The notes below the pieces were generated by a model. The model ran no database searches, was not told where the DNA came from, and saw only the letters and a program-made list of their open reading frames with translations. Positions 34,301 to 45,980 of a stretch of DNA of 60,000 bases are shown piece by piece. The position numbers were made by a program, and so were the translations under genes. Position 1 is the stretch's first letter. Every line of letters begins with the position of its first letter. Source of the stretch: Cryptomeria japonica (lineage: Eukaryota; Streptophyta; Pinopsida; Cupressales; Cupressaceae); NCBI RefSeq assembly GCF_030272615.1, contig NC_081409.1, positions 209,483,190 to 209,543,189 of the forward strand, written 5' to 3'.

Positions 34301-37076
34301 TCTTGGTCGTGACAAAAAGCGTCAGATGAGTTCAATGAAAAGTTGCACAATGCCCCATCTTTCAATCCGCTCATCACAACACCGAACTGTTAGCTCGTAC
34401 ATGTTGGGGTGGTTGGGTTTACATTAGGAATGCATTCTTTTTTCTCTCCAACTCGCCTGATCGTTGCGTGCCACACCCTAGCAGCCAAATCGCCCAAGTG
34501 CTCAAAATTGTCAAAGTTGTCAATATTCGGCATCACGTTTCTCTGTGACCCTTAATCATAAGAACAATCCATTTGATCCTATGGGGTCATGTTATGGCAC
34601 TCTAAAAAAGCCTCTCTTGGTTTGAGTAGACTCGGATCCAGTTGCTCATGGCGACCTTTTCTCCGTTGCGACAAAAAGCAACAGATGAGTTCAATGAAAA
34701 GTTGCACAATGCCCCATCTTTCAATCAGCTCGTCGCGGCACCAAACCGTCAGCTCATACACATTGAGGTGGTTGGGTTTATGCTAGGAATGCCTTCTTTT
34801 TTCTCTCCAACTCGCCCAATCCTTGCGAGCCACACCCTAGTAGCCAAATCACCCAAGTGCTCAAATTCCTCAAAGTTGTCAATATTCAGCATCACGTTTC
34901 TCTGTGCCCGTTAATCATAAGAATGATCTATCTGATCCTATGGGGTCATGTTATGGCACTCTAAAAAAGCCTATCTTAGTTTGGGTAGACTCAGATCCAG
35001 TTGCTCATGGCGACTCTTTCTCGGTCACGACAAAAAGCATCAGATGAGTTCAATGAAAAGTTGCACAATGCCCCATCTTTCAATCTGCTCGTCGTGGCCC
35101 CAAACCGTAAGCTTGTACGTGTCGAGGTGGCTGGGTTTATGCTAGGAATGCCTTCTTTTTGCTCTCCAACTTGCCCGATCATTGTGGGCCACACCCTAGC
35201 AGCCAAATCGCCCAAGTGCTCGAATTTCTCAAAGTTGTCAATATTTGGCATTGTGTTTCTCCATGCCCGTTAATCATAAGAACGATCCATCTAATCCTAC
35301 GAGGTCGTGTTATGACACTCTAAAAAATCCTCTCTCGGTTTGGTTAGACTCGGATCTAGTTGCTCGTGGCGACTCTTTCTCGGTTGCGACAAAAAGCGTC
35401 AGATGAGTTCAATGAAAAGTTGTACAATGCCCCATCTTTCAATCCGCTCATTGTGGCACTAAACCGTCAGTTCGTACATGTCAGGGTGGCTGGTTTTACG
35501 CTAGGAATGCATTCTTTTTTCTCTCCAACTTGCCCGATCGTCGCGGGCCACACCCTAGTAGCCAAATCGCCCAAGTGCTCAAATTGCTCAAAGTTGTCAA
35601 TATTCGACATCACGTTTCTCCGTGCCCGTTAATCGTAAGAATGATTTGTCTGATCCTACGAGGTCATGTTATGGCACGCTAAAAAGCCTCTCTTGGTTTG
35701 GGTAGACTCGGATCCAGTTGCTCGTGGTGACTCTTTCTCAGTCGTGACAAAAAGCGTCAGATGAGTTCAATAAAAAGTTGCACAATGCCCCATCTTTTAA
35801 TCCGCTCATCGCGGCACCAAATTTTTAGCTCATACGCATTGAGGTGGCCACGTTTACACTAGTAATGCCTTCTTTTTGCTCTCCAACTCACTCGATCATT
35901 GCGGGCCACACCCTAGCAGCCAAATCGCCCAAGTGCTCAAATTGCTCAAAGTTGTCAATATTCGGCATCACGTTTCTCCGTGCCCATTAATCATAAGAAC
36001 AATCCATCTGATCCTATGGGGTTGTGTTATGGCACTCTAAAAAAATCTCTCTCGGTTTGGGTAGACTCGGATCCAGTTGCTTGTGGCGACTCTTTCTCGA
36101 TCATGACAAAAAGCATCAGATGAGTTCAATGAAAAGTTGCATAATACCCCATCTTTTAATCTGCTCGTACGTGTCAGGGTGGCTGGGTTTATGCTAGGAA
36201 TGCCTTCTTTTTTCTCTCCAACATGCCCGATCGTTGCAGGCCACACCCTAGCAGCCAAATCGCCCAAGTGCTCAAATTGCTGAAAGTTGTCAATATTCGG
36301 CATCGTGTTTCTCCGTGCCCGTTAATCATAAGAACAATCCATCTGATCCTATGAGGTTGTATTATGGCACTCTAAAAAATCCTCTCTCGGTTTGGGTAGA
36401 CTCGGATCCAATTGCTCGTGGCGACTCTTTCTTGGTCGCGACAAAAAGTGACAAATGAGTTCAATGAAAAGTTACACAATGCCCCATCTTTCAATCCGCT
36501 CGTCGCGGCACCAAACCGTCAGCTCATATGCATCGAGATGGTTGGGTTTACACTAGGAATGCCTTCTTTTTTCTCTGCAACTCACCTAATCATTGCGGGC
36601 CACACCCTAGCAGTCAAATCGCCCAAGTGCTCAAATTTCTCAAAGTTGTCAATATTCGGCATCACATTTCTCTGTGACCGTTAATCATAAGAACGATCCA
36701 TCAGATCCTACGGGGTCATTTTATGGCACTCTAAAAAAACCTCTCTTGTTTTGGGTAGACTTGGATCCAGTTGCTTATGGCGACTCTTTCTTGGTTGCGA
36801 CAAAAAGCGACAGATGAGTTCAATGAAAAGTTGCACAATGCCCCATCTTTCAATCTGCTTGTTGTGGCACCGAACCGTCAGCTCGTACGTGTCAGGGTGG
36901 CCAGGTTTACGCTAGGAATGCCTTCTTTTTTCTCTCCAACTCACCCGATCGTTGCGGGCCACACCCTAGCAGCCAAATTGCCCAAGTGCTCAAATTGCTC
37001 AAAGTTGTCAATATTTGGCATCGCGTTTCTCCATGCCCGTTAATCATAAAAATGATCCATCTGATCTTGCAGGGTC
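31336..37076. repeat. Tandem array of about 16 units of about 359 bp inside the transposon
   Basis: The landmark TGTTATGGCACTCTAAAAA recurs at about 31362, 31721, 32081, 32438, 32799, 33156, 33516, 33873, 34232, 34590, 34950, 35309, 35668, 36026, 36364 and 36721. Spacing is about 357-361, with one unit shortened to about 338. A last unit begins near 37060 and is broken by the copia insertion. Each unit repeats GTTCAATGAAAAGTTGCAC, TGCTCAAATTGCTCAAAGTT and CGTTAATCATAAGAA. Ninety-residue frames such as HNAPSFN..SKCSNCSKLSIFGI reappear in many units, but the period is not a multiple of three, so no long protein is encoded. The opposite strand also has a recurrent frame (MPNIDNFEQFEHLGDLAARVW). 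The function is unknown. Confidence 0.9.
37072..37076. repeat. copia target-site duplication, left copy (GGGTC)
   Basis: GGGTC precedes the LTR end at 37077 and follows the other LTR at 43404-43408. In neighbouring array units the same site reads ATCCTACAGGGTCGTGTTATGG, which shows the uninterrupted target. Confidence 0.9.
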
Positions 37077-37445
37077 TATAGGAGTTGAGAAATACAACTC
37101 CATAGTAGCTTGAAGATCTTCTACAAGCCGAATACCTGTTACAAGGAGAAGCAATGAAGCAAAATCTGAAGAAATACAAAAATACAGAAAAGTATTCTCA
37201 AAATATGAGAGCTCCAATTCACCAAAAATGTATTGTGAAAAGATAATACAATAAAAAGAAAAAATAACCTCTAATAGGTCAAGAAACCCTAAAAAGGGAA
37301 AACCCTAGGCTTGCACATAATAATTAATTAAAATAATTAATTATATGCACCTAATGTTAGCTTAAGTGTAAAAAGATAATTGGGAACTTAAAGAATTAAA
37401 CAAATATTGTTTAATTAATCAAGTAAAGACCCAATTACTCTAACA
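37077..37445 (-). repeat. copia copy 1, 3' LTR
   Basis: On the minus strand it starts TGTTAGAGTAATTGGG and ends CAACTCCTATA. It contains the inverted AATTAATTAAAATAATTAATT block at 37321-37344. It matches 43033-43403 over its full length. Confidence 0.9.
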
Positions 37446-37447
37446 CC

Positions 37448-37947
37448 CCCCCTTAAGCTAGACTTAGGGAGAAGCTAAAACCTAGAACAACTACTAAAAG
37501 CATGAAAGATGGGTCCCGGCAACAAGGCCTGATCAGGTACCCAAATACAATGAAATCTCTATGAAACGAAGACAAAGGAGAAAACCCAGTGGGAAAAAAC
37601 TCCTCTCCAAAAAGAGATAAAAGAACACGCTGAAAGAAGGAGGAGGGAAGGCCTCATAAAGACCCCCCAAGGACAACTTCCTTCACCCCAAGCATAGAGC
37701 GCAACTGAAGATAGCACGGCGATGCAAAAGGTTTTGTGAAGATGTTTGCAACCTGCTCAGAAGTGGGAATGTACTTCAGAATGAGAACACCATCCTGAAT
37801 CAACTAACGAATGAAATGCATGTGAACCTCAATGTGCTTTGTCTGTTGATGCTCTACCAGGTTGCGGGAAATATGAATAACACTCTGATTGTCACACCAA
37901 AGAATAGTGGGACTATCAGGAGGAAAACCAAACTCAGTCATCAACTG
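37448..37947 (-). pseudogene. copia copy 1, end of RNase H and 3' untranslated region
   Basis: On the minus strand, after the RNase H core, the recognisable tail of the domain (an NQVFHERTKHIDVHMHFIR-type sequence, frame-disrupted) runs from 37947 down to about 37790. It is followed by non-coding DNA to the polypurine tract at 37446-37455. Stops interrupt the frame. Confidence 0.55.
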
Positions 37948-39458
37948 TCAAAGCCATAAGATCTCCTGACTAGCGAGCACAGCAGCTCGGTACTCAGCCT
38001 CTGTAGATGATAATGCATGAGCAGTCTGCTTCTTGCAAGACCATGTGATAGGACCAGAGCCAAGATAGAAAACAAAGCCAGAAGTAGACTTTCGATCAGT
38101 GACATTACCAGCCCAATCTGAGTCAGTGTAGCCAACAATGTGAGGTTCCCCTGATGTGTAATGAATGCCATGAGAACTAGTGCCCTGAATGTACCTCAAA
38201 ATACATTTGGCAGCTTGCCAATGACTCTCATGAGGATCATGGGAGAATCAAGAGACAAGACCAACCGCAAAGGAAATATCAGGATGGGTGTGAGTTAGGT
38301 ACAACAAACTGCCAACCAACTACCTGTAAAGTGTAGAATCGACTGAAGGAGTGGGACAAGCTGTGGTCAAAACAACCCCTAACTGAAATGGAGTGGGAGC
38401 AAGCTTGCAATCAAGTATGCCAAAGCACTGAAGCATGTCAAGAGCATACTTTTTCTAGTAGAGAGAGATCCCATCAGAAGACTGAATCACCTGAAGACCA
38501 AGGAAATAGTGCAACAGATCGAGATCTGTCATCTCGAACTAATCCATCAAGTCACACTGAATATGTTGAATCATAGATGATGAGCTACCCGTGATGAGAA
38601 GATCATCAACATATAGCACAAGAATTAAGATGTCACCCTCAAGAAGCTGAATGTAGACGGTGTGATTAGAATGACTGCGGGAGAACCCAATGGAGAGCAA
38701 GAAAGAGTCCATCTTCTCATACCAAGCCCGTAGGGCCTGTTTGAGACCATACAATGAACGTCGAAGTTTGCAAACCAAAGAACTATCCTGCACAAATCCC
38801 TGAGGTTGTTCCATGTAGATTTCCTCCTATAGATCCCCGTGCAAGAAGGCACTCTTCACATCCATTTGAAAAAAAGGCCAACACCGAGAAGCTGCAAGAG
38901 ATAGTACAAAGCGAATGGAATTCATCTTGGCAATAGGGGCAAATGTCTCGGAGTAATCAATACCCTCAACCTATAAAAAACCCTTCGCAAAAAGACGTGC
39001 TTTGTACTTATCAATGGAACCATCAGTAGGATATTAGTGCGATACAACCAGCGACACCTAACCATCTTTCTGCCCTTAAGAAGAGGACAAAGATCCCATG
39101 TATGATTCCTCATCAAAGAAGAATACTCCTCCTCCATAGCACAATCCCACTTAGGGTGACTTGTTGTCTCTAAAAACTTCTGAGGATCATCTGAAATAGC
39201 ATGACTCAAAAGACTAGAACCCACAGTATGAGAATGAGTGCGACGAGTATCTGAAGGATCACTAGCCATAGGACCTGCCGCTACAACAGTAAGGCGAGCC
39301 CACTTGGGCATCTGAGGTGGAGCAGGTGGAGGTGGGAATGGTGGGGGTGGGGATGGTGGATCATCAGCAGCATCATGAGAATCATCCTCAAAAAGATCCT
39401 GAAGAGGTGCAGTGGCCGGAGTAGGTAGAGGAGTAGACACTAGAGTCGGGGTATCCAC
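37948..39458 (-). pseudogene. copia copy 1, reverse transcriptase and RNase H, broken
   Basis: Minus-strand frame 39458-38922 begins with a Pro-rich linker and enters the RT with WDCAMEEEYSSLMRNHTWDL. Frame 38814-38539 gives MEQPQGFVQ, VCKLRRSLYGLKQALRAWY and the catalytic box LYVDDLLITGSS. Frame 38199-37948 gives the RNase H signature YTDSDWAGNVTDRKSTSGF and STEAEYRAA. The conserved Asp pair of the RT (YVDD) is intact, but frameshifts and stops separate the blocks. The enzyme would copy element RNA into DNA. Confidence 0.9.
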
Positions 39459-39459
39459 T

Positions 39460-40345
39460 GTGGGAAGACGCTCATCAAACTGAACATCCCGTCATAACAG
39501 GACCTCTCTGGAATCAGGATCAAACAACCTGTATGCCTTAACATCCTCACAGTAGCTAACAAAAATGAGTGGTCAGCTCTTCTGCTCCATGGCTTTCCTC
39601 TGAGCATCAAGAATAAAGGCCCATGCCTCATTGCCAAATACTCGAAAAAGGGAACCATCAGGCTTGTCATGAGACCAAACCTCCTCAGGAGTCATATGTC
39701 GAATAGCCTTGTGAGGCATCTGATTTTGAATATAGTTGGCACAATTGATTGCCTCAGCCCAAAAAGATGAATCCATGGACCTGGACTGAATCATACAATT
39801 TGCCATCTCCTGTAAAGTTCTGTTCTTGCGTTCAGTGACACCATTCTATTGAGGGGTGTAGGGAACAGTAAACTGATGCTGCAAGCCATGCTTAGTGAAA
39901 AAATCTTTGAAAGCCTGATTCACATACTCCCCCCCATTATCTATACGTATCTGCTGAATAGAACAGCCAGACTGCTTCTCTACATATGTCTTGAAGATTC
40001 GAAAGGAATCAAAGACATCAGACTTGTACTTAAGAAAGTACACCCATGTGCGTCTGGAGAAGTCATCAATAAATGTGAGTACATACTTGGCCCCTAAAAA
40101 AGGAGTGGAAAATGACATGAGGTCACTGTGAATCAACTCTAAGGGTGCCAAAGCACGAGAGGCTCTCCCCTTCAGAAAGGGATCTCTGTGATGCTTGCCA
40201 ACCACACAACCATGACAAACACCATCAGTGCAAGAAATCTATGGGAGCCCAAGAACAAGTTCCTATGTACTCATCTGCTGAAGATATCTGTAATTGACAT
40301 GGCCCAATCACTCATGCCAAAGCTTACTCATTGAATCTGCATGTG
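39460..40345 (-). pseudogene. copia copy 1, integrase, broken
   Basis: Frame 40205-39846 on the minus strand carries LELIHSDLMSFSTPFLGAKY (first catalytic Asp), FIDDFSRRTWVYFLK and IRIDNGGEYVNQAF (second Asp). Frame 39806-39573 continues after the PQQNG region with SFWAEAINCANYIQNQMPHKA. Frame 39670-39440 overlaps a shifted C-terminal part. GAG-pre-integrase remnants (KHHRDPFLKG) precede it. A TAG at about 39848 lies where the QNGV motif is expected. Confidence 0.9.
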
Positions 40346-41698
40346 CTATGAGAGATGAACCTGTACCCGAGGAGGGCTCAAATTCATCAAATCTGTAGAG
40401 ACAAGATGCATATTCCACACTACCAGATGCCACAACCAAATCAGGGTCATGGAGGTCCCAAATAACCACATCATGTGGAGAGAACTCAACTGTCTTACCA
40501 GAGCCAGAGTGGAAATATGATAAATGGACAGGAGGTTCATCGAGATGTTAGGGACAACCAGAACATCTTGTAGAGTACCCCCATCCAAAGAGACAGAACC
40601 TGAACCCAAGACGGAAAGATGAACTGAGTCACCCACTGCAATCTGTGAAATACCACAAGAGGCAAGAGAAGTAACCAACTGTTGAGTGTGTGTCATATGG
40701 TTAGAAGCACTAGAATCTAGAATCCATGTGGACCCATAGGTCAAAGCTCTAGCAGTGAGAGCATGACCTTTCCTTATGGAAGGAGACGACGCCTGAGGTG
40801 AGGAAATGTGATGCTGCTGCATGGCTTCCTCTAAAGCCTCTAATCATTTCTAACACCGGGAAACTGAATGTCCATCCTTGCCACAAAAACTACAAGTGTC
40901 TGATGATTTCTTCTTAGTCGTGGAGGAAGACTCACCGGACTGTGAAGATTTCCCTTGTTTGGGAGGAAATGGCTTTGAATCAGACTTAGGAGCAGGCTTG
41001 GGGGAATTCTCACTACCTGCAGAAGGCTTTTTCAGCTTCGGTTTCTGCTTCTGTTTCTCCTTCTCCTTAGAGGACTGAGCAACTAATGCTTTATTCTTGG
41101 AGCCTGAGAGTGTATCCAGCTGAGAAAGATGAGCCTGCTCATGAGACAATTGCTCACAAAAGACATCAAAGCTAGGCATGGTGAAATTAGTACCCAAGCC
41201 ATCCATGGTGGAGTAGAAAGTAGAGGCAAAAAAATGAAAGTGACCCTGAAGCTTTGAAAGAATCAAATGAATGCACTTTGTATCAGTCTTGTTCTTTCCA
41301 CATCCCTGAAGAATAGATCTAGTAGTTTTGAATTTGTTCAAAAAATCCTTAATGGTGGGAAAGGAATCAGGTAACAAAGAAGTCAACTCTGCCTCAATCT
41401 GTAATACCTGAATCTCATTGACCCTCTTGAAGAGAGAATCAAACTTCAACCACATATCTTGAGGAGTAAACAACTCATCAAGGTGAAACAAAAGACTGTC
41501 GAAGACATGCAAAGAGATCAAACCCATGGCCTCATCTAGCTTGTTACGGTACATAAGAATCTCATAAAGATGCTGTAGGTTTGGCTAAACCTCATCCAAA
41601 GAAGCCCACAACCCTCGTGACTTGAGAAGCCTCATGATGCGGGGCTTCTAGGTGTGATAGTTGTGTGAAGTCAACAACTCAATTGAAGGATCTACCAT
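40346..41698 (-). pseudogene. copia copy 1, gag and protease, broken
   Basis: From Met 41698 the frame reads MVDPSIELLTSHNYHT, hits TAG where KPRI follows, and hits a second TAG after WASLDEV. It then continues as a UBN2-type Gag (41554-40850) with a zinc knuckle CSFCGKDGHSVSRC. Stops TAG and TGA separate this from the protease, where WILDSSASNHMT replaces the usual WxLDSGAS; one Gly to Ser change sits at the active site. All parts remain in one frame, so decay here is by nonsense changes more than by indels. Confidence 0.9.
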
Positions 41699-41699
41699 G

Positions 41700-43032
41700 A
41701 GAACAAAGAAAACTCTGCACCTGCACCTGCTTGTTGGTTGTTTTTATTATGTGATCTTTCAGAATAGACAGAAGATGCAGAAGGGTTTGTTTTCTTTGAG
41801 AGTTTAGGTGTTCTTTATTTCTGATATAAATGATAGAAAGTGAGAAAAAAACATCCCCCCACAATAGAGAAACCCAAACCCTAGTACATAGTAATGAGAA
41901 GGAAGTAGTGCATAAGCAAAAAAATTTCAAACTGATATCTCATGTACCTGGTGAAAATTCTGAGAAAAAATATCACAAATCTGAATAGAGAATGCTGAGA
42001 GCTTTCCAACGCCTATTCATTTTCAAAAAACGGAGTCCGTTTGCCCATTCTACAGCCCCGGAAGTACAAAAAAGAAGCCCAACTTTGACTAGTTAAAAAC
42101 ATAGTCAAATAGAAGATTCAGGAAAAAAATCCATGACCACGAGGTCTGGCTCAGAATCACCTTTCCAACGCCTATTTGTTCACCAAAATCCAACTTCGGA
42201 TGCACAATCTAGGCCAAAAAAACCAACTCCCTCTCAAAAAGACTAGAGAGGAGGTGCTGGTGGTGTTTCGGGCGAAGGTGGGGCTCGGGCCGGGCGGAGG
42301 TGGTGCAGCCCGGGCTGAGCGGAGCGCTGGCCGGGCGGAGGTGGTGCGGCCTGGGCTGAGCGGAGCATTGGCCGGGTGGAGGGGGTAGCGAAGCGGAGCG
42401 GCGGCGGTGCTGGGCCGGAGTGGTGGGCGTCGGAGGAAGTTGCTGGTGGCGTGGGCTGCCTGCGGTGGTCGCCGGCAGCAGGGGCTGCCAGAGGTGGTCA
42501 CCGGCGGCGGGGCTGCCGGAGGTGGTTTCCAACAGCGGGGGTTGCCTGCGGGGGCTGGGCCTGACAGATCCGCAGGGGCCGTATAGCGTCAGACTGTCGG
42601 GTCCGGTGCCCAAAAAAATTTTAAAAAAAAAAACTTTTTAACGCCCTCCCTTTTGGGATTTTTTTGATTTTTTTTTGTGAATTTTTTTTTTAAAAAAAAA
42701 AAAAAACCATCCGGCGTACATGCCATAAAAAGGCAAAATTTTGTTTTTTTTCTAAATTTTTTCTCGATTTGCGTGCCAGGGCCGTACGCCTTGGCTGGGA
42801 GAAAAAAAATATCACCCAGATGCTCAGGGGTCAAAAATGGACAAATTTTATATGACTATAGGGGTTTTGGGGCCTTTTGAGCATGATGGTGAGGTCCGTT
42901 TAGGCCCAAAGTGCTTATAAAAAAAACCTTAACCCTAAGCACACAAAAAATGCCTGAAACCCCATATCTGCTTCATATGCAAAATTCTCAAAAAATAGGA
43001 ACAGGAAGCTGCAGATCTGAGCTCTGATACTA
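41700..43032 (-). other. copia copy 1 leader with a GC-rich insert-like segment and primer-binding site
   Basis: This untranslated leader lies between the 5' LTR and gag. Positions 42240-42600 are strikingly GC-rich, with two direct copies of a block of about 57 bp containing GGGCGGAGGTGGTGC and CTGAGCGGAGC. The rest is AT-rich with long A and T runs (42600-42760). The primer-binding site abuts the LTR at 43022-43032. No intact gene is seen; Pro/Arg-rich frames on both strands are composition artefacts. Confidence 0.65.
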
Positions 43033-43403
43033 TATAGGAGTTGAGAAATACAACCCCATAGTAGCCTGAAGATCTTCTGCAAGCCGAATAACCTATTACA
43101 AGGAGAAGCAATGAAGCAAAATATGAAGAACATACAAAAACACAGAAAAGTATTCTCAAAATATGGGAGCTCGAATTCACCAAAAATGTATTGCGAAAAG
43201 ATAATACAATGAAAAGAAAAAATAACCTCTAATAGGTCAAGAAACCCTAAAAAGGGAAAACCCTAGGCTTGCACATAATAATTAATTAAAATAATTAATT
43301 ATATGCACCTAATGTTAGCTTAAGTGTAAAAAGATAATTGGGAACTCAAAGAATTAAACAAATATTGTTTAATTAATCAAGTAAAGACCCAATTACTCTA
43401 ACA
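43033..43403 (-). repeat. copia copy 1, 5' LTR
   Basis: This LTR matches 37077-37445, reading TGTTAGAGTAATTGGG to CAACTCCTATA on the minus strand. It is followed on the top strand by GGGTC (43404-43408), the right target duplication. Confidence 0.9.
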
Positions 43404-43968
43404 GGGTCGTGTTGCGGCATCGAACCGTCAGCTCATACGCGTCGGGGTGGCTTGTGTCCTGGATTACAAACACATATCTAGGTTCAAAGCTTAAGTAATA
43501 ATAAACTTTGTGCAATTATTCATCTAATCATTTGTACTGTAATTATGGATAACCATGGTAAATGATTTGCATTAACCAAAAAGCTACAAATCCATGCAAC
43601 ATTGTATACCGTTAAAACTATCAAATATATCCAATACAAACAAATAGGCTCGCCCAAAGCCATATGGACTTAGAATTTCACATATTCATAAAACAAAACA
43701 TATGTTCAAAATTGCTATAAAGGCATACAATATGATATCCAATAAAGTCAAATAGGGGCTTGCCAAAAGCCATATGTACATAGAATGTCACATATTCGTA
43801 GTACAAAACATATGTTTGAATTTGTCATATAGGCATACAACATGGTATCCAATAAAGTCAAATGGGAGCTTGCCAAAAGCCATATGGCGATAGAATGTCA
43901 CATATTCGTAATACAAAACATATGTTCAAAATTGCCATATAGGCATACAACATAGGACCCTATTCTAT
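43404..43968. repeat. Remnant array unit, then a 110-bp tandem repeat (about 3 copies)
   Basis: 43404-43452 is the end of the interrupted 359-bp unit (GCATCGAACCGTCAGCTCATA), itself shortened. From about 43610 to 43960 a second tandem repeat of period 110 appears, marked by AAAGCCATATG at about 43656, 43766 and 43876, with ACAAAACATATGTT in each copy. No ORF is present. It forms the 3' flank of the minus-strand gene that ends at 43969. Confidence 0.85.
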
Positions 43969-45980
43969 TCATTTCCCTCTAGGGGAAGGAAACATATCAC
44001 GAGATAGCTTTGCCTGTCGAGGGGATGGAGATGTATATGATGTAGGTGTCTTTCGAGTACGTCCACTCGACCTCCTCTCCAGAATATTTTGTAACTCCAC
44101 CTGATACATTGAAAAGAATGATGTTAGCATATACAAAAATTGAATTTTAGAATGACATATAATAGAATAGTCACTTACCGCATACAAATAATCATGATGT
44201 TCATCCACAATAGGTTCATGTTCATGATCTGGAGTGACAAGCCCCTCCTGTAAGCTTCACAATATAAATTAAACTAAATACAAGTGTCGTTAAAATTTTC
44301 AATAACATATTATTAAGATAACAAATGTAATGCTAAATTTACTAAATTTACAAATATGTCTCATACTTCTGTTAAAGCAGTTGAACTTGCTATTGCTGCA
44401 GCAACACCATGCTCCATTGACGTGCGGACAGCAGGAGGAGTCTCTAAATTCAACATCTAAAAATTAAACAAAGTATATTGATTAATCACCAAAACTATCT
44501 ATATTATTTAATAACAACATTAAAGATAAATTGTTTACCTGGGTGAAAGATTGTCGATGAAATACACTACGAGGTGTTGATGTTGAAGCTCTAGCATCAA
44601 ACTATTTGACATCCAAAATGAGTAATTAGAAAATCATTCACATAAGGTTCAACTATCTACATACAATAATTATATTTTTTCACTCGTTGTATACCTGTGG
44701 AGTCGACGAAGTAGTGAAAAAGGGTGTTGCAGGAATGTTGCTAGTATTGTGAACACTTTGACCCTGATTTTTTATCATAATAATTTACTAATTTAGATAT
44801 ATTCTCAAATTTACATATAAGATTTAATAAAAAGAATGAAATGAACTTGTAATGAAATTCACCTGGGTATCAATGCCAAATGTTTCGTTTAGCAAGGATT
44901 CTATCATGACAATGTTCTCTATAGCAAACTCCGCTCGTGCACGTGCATTCTCAAAACTATTAGGATCATAAGTGTAAAGAGAACCACAAGATCGACAAAA
45001 ATGAGCTAGAACTCGATGCCTAAAAGAATCAACATCATCACTCGCATCACTCTCTACTAGAGGACTCGCATACTGTATAAGGGTCCGAGTGAGTGAGCTA
45101 ATTGAGTCTAGAGTTTTGACCTCAATACTCTCCTTCACAATGGAAGGAATAATAACATGCTCCACCATAGGTCTGGCCAAGGGTCTTGGTGGGAGATTTG
45201 GATCACGCTGTGCACCCTCTCTATCATGTGAGGAACCCCCACCTCTACCTTGGAAATCTAGAAAATCAAAATAGTTTGGGATCTCATTAGGGACAAACTC
45301 ATAGTATAGTTTTCTCAAAAAGTATTGGGGTACCTCATGATTATTGCATGGGGGATGATCAAATACCATCCACCACCTATCCCAAAAATTGTTCTTAATC
45401 CCTTCATGATGACACCAATGAATATGGAATCTCCTACATCTAGGGTGTAAAGGTTGATTTGTTCGGGGGTCCGTAAAAAGAGCACACAAGTCAAATTTAT
45501 TAATTTTCTTTTTCTTCACTGCCGCATATGATAATTTGTTAGCATAAAATTGCTTTTGTTCTTCCTTCTTACGGGACCAAAAATTTATTTGCCCACTCAC
45601 AGATTGTATGTGAGATACAATAGATTGCAAAGAACTGGCAAGGTTTGTCCTATGGGAGTTTGTTCCAGTGGGATTTTTTAGCCTTGTGATTAAACCTTCA
45701 AGCTCTTTTTGGCTATTTTCTATTTGACCTAATAGGTTTTCTTGTGTACCTATGGGGTGTCTAGAGATTGTAGGAGGTTCTTGATGTGCTTCTTCTTCAA
45801 TATGGTCTTCATGAGGAGGTGATTGAGTGTTTTCAACATTTTCTTGTCTAATCTCATTTCTTGATAATGAAAATAAATTTAAATCAATAAACCTAGTTTA
45901 ATATTCAAATTAATTAAAAAAATGACAATAAGAAAATAAAAATACATACCTCTTTGAGCTCTTCGATGGTGTAGCGGCAT
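43969..45980 (-). CDS. Intact seven-exon gene of the TIR transposon, product unrecognised (about 477 aa)
   Basis: Exons on the minus strand are 45980-45950, 45842-44863, 44763-44695, 44601-44539, 44456-44367, 44247-44179 and 44100-43969. All introns are GT-AG, and introns 2-6 fall exactly between codons. The joined frame has no stop before the TGA at 43969. The start ATG (MPLHHRRAQR) and the first acceptor (ACAAG) are the least certain points; ATCAAG 15 bases upstream is an alternative that needs another start. The large exon encodes a basic region (FWSRKKEEQKQFYANKL), then a Trp/His/Cys-rich core (RRFHIHWCHHEG, NNFWDRWWMVF) and an acidic stretch with FCRSCGSLYTYD. The last exon is Arg/Ser-rich (LERRSSGRTRKTP). 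I do not recognise a family. A DNA-binding or accessory transposition protein is the natural guess from its place in the element. Confidence 0.75.

Larger units (their letters stand above)
37077..43403 (-). mobile_element. Complete but decayed Ty1/copia retrotransposon, copy 1
   Basis: Two LTRs of about 370 bp (37077-37445 and 43033-43403) bracket a minus-strand gag-pol region in copia order: gag, protease, integrase, RT, RNase H. A GGGTC duplication flanks it. The primer-binding site next to the 5' LTR reads TATCAGAGC on the minus strand (43022-43031), matching the initiator-Met tRNA type. The polypurine tract AAGGGGGGG lies beside the 3' LTR (37446-37455). Its LTRs differ at about a dozen positions by eye. 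Many stops, largely TAG and TGA, show it is inactive. It sits in the 359-bp array of the TIR transposon. Confidence 0.95.

Noticed and set aside
31336-37076. A repeated 90-residue protein in the array, suggesting a polyprotein
   Set aside because: The unit length of about 359 is not a multiple of three and each frame stops within its unit, so units cannot be read through. Recurrent short frames are expected from similar repeats.
31336-37076. A CRISPR-like repeat-spacer array
   Set aside because: Units of about 359 bp are similar along their whole length, with no unique spacers, and the context is plant nuclear transposons.
42172-42641. Pro/Arg/Gly-rich ORFs of 60-130 residues in the copia leader
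   Set aside because: Open frames occur on both strands because the block is GC-rich and stop-poor. No start context or domain supports them.
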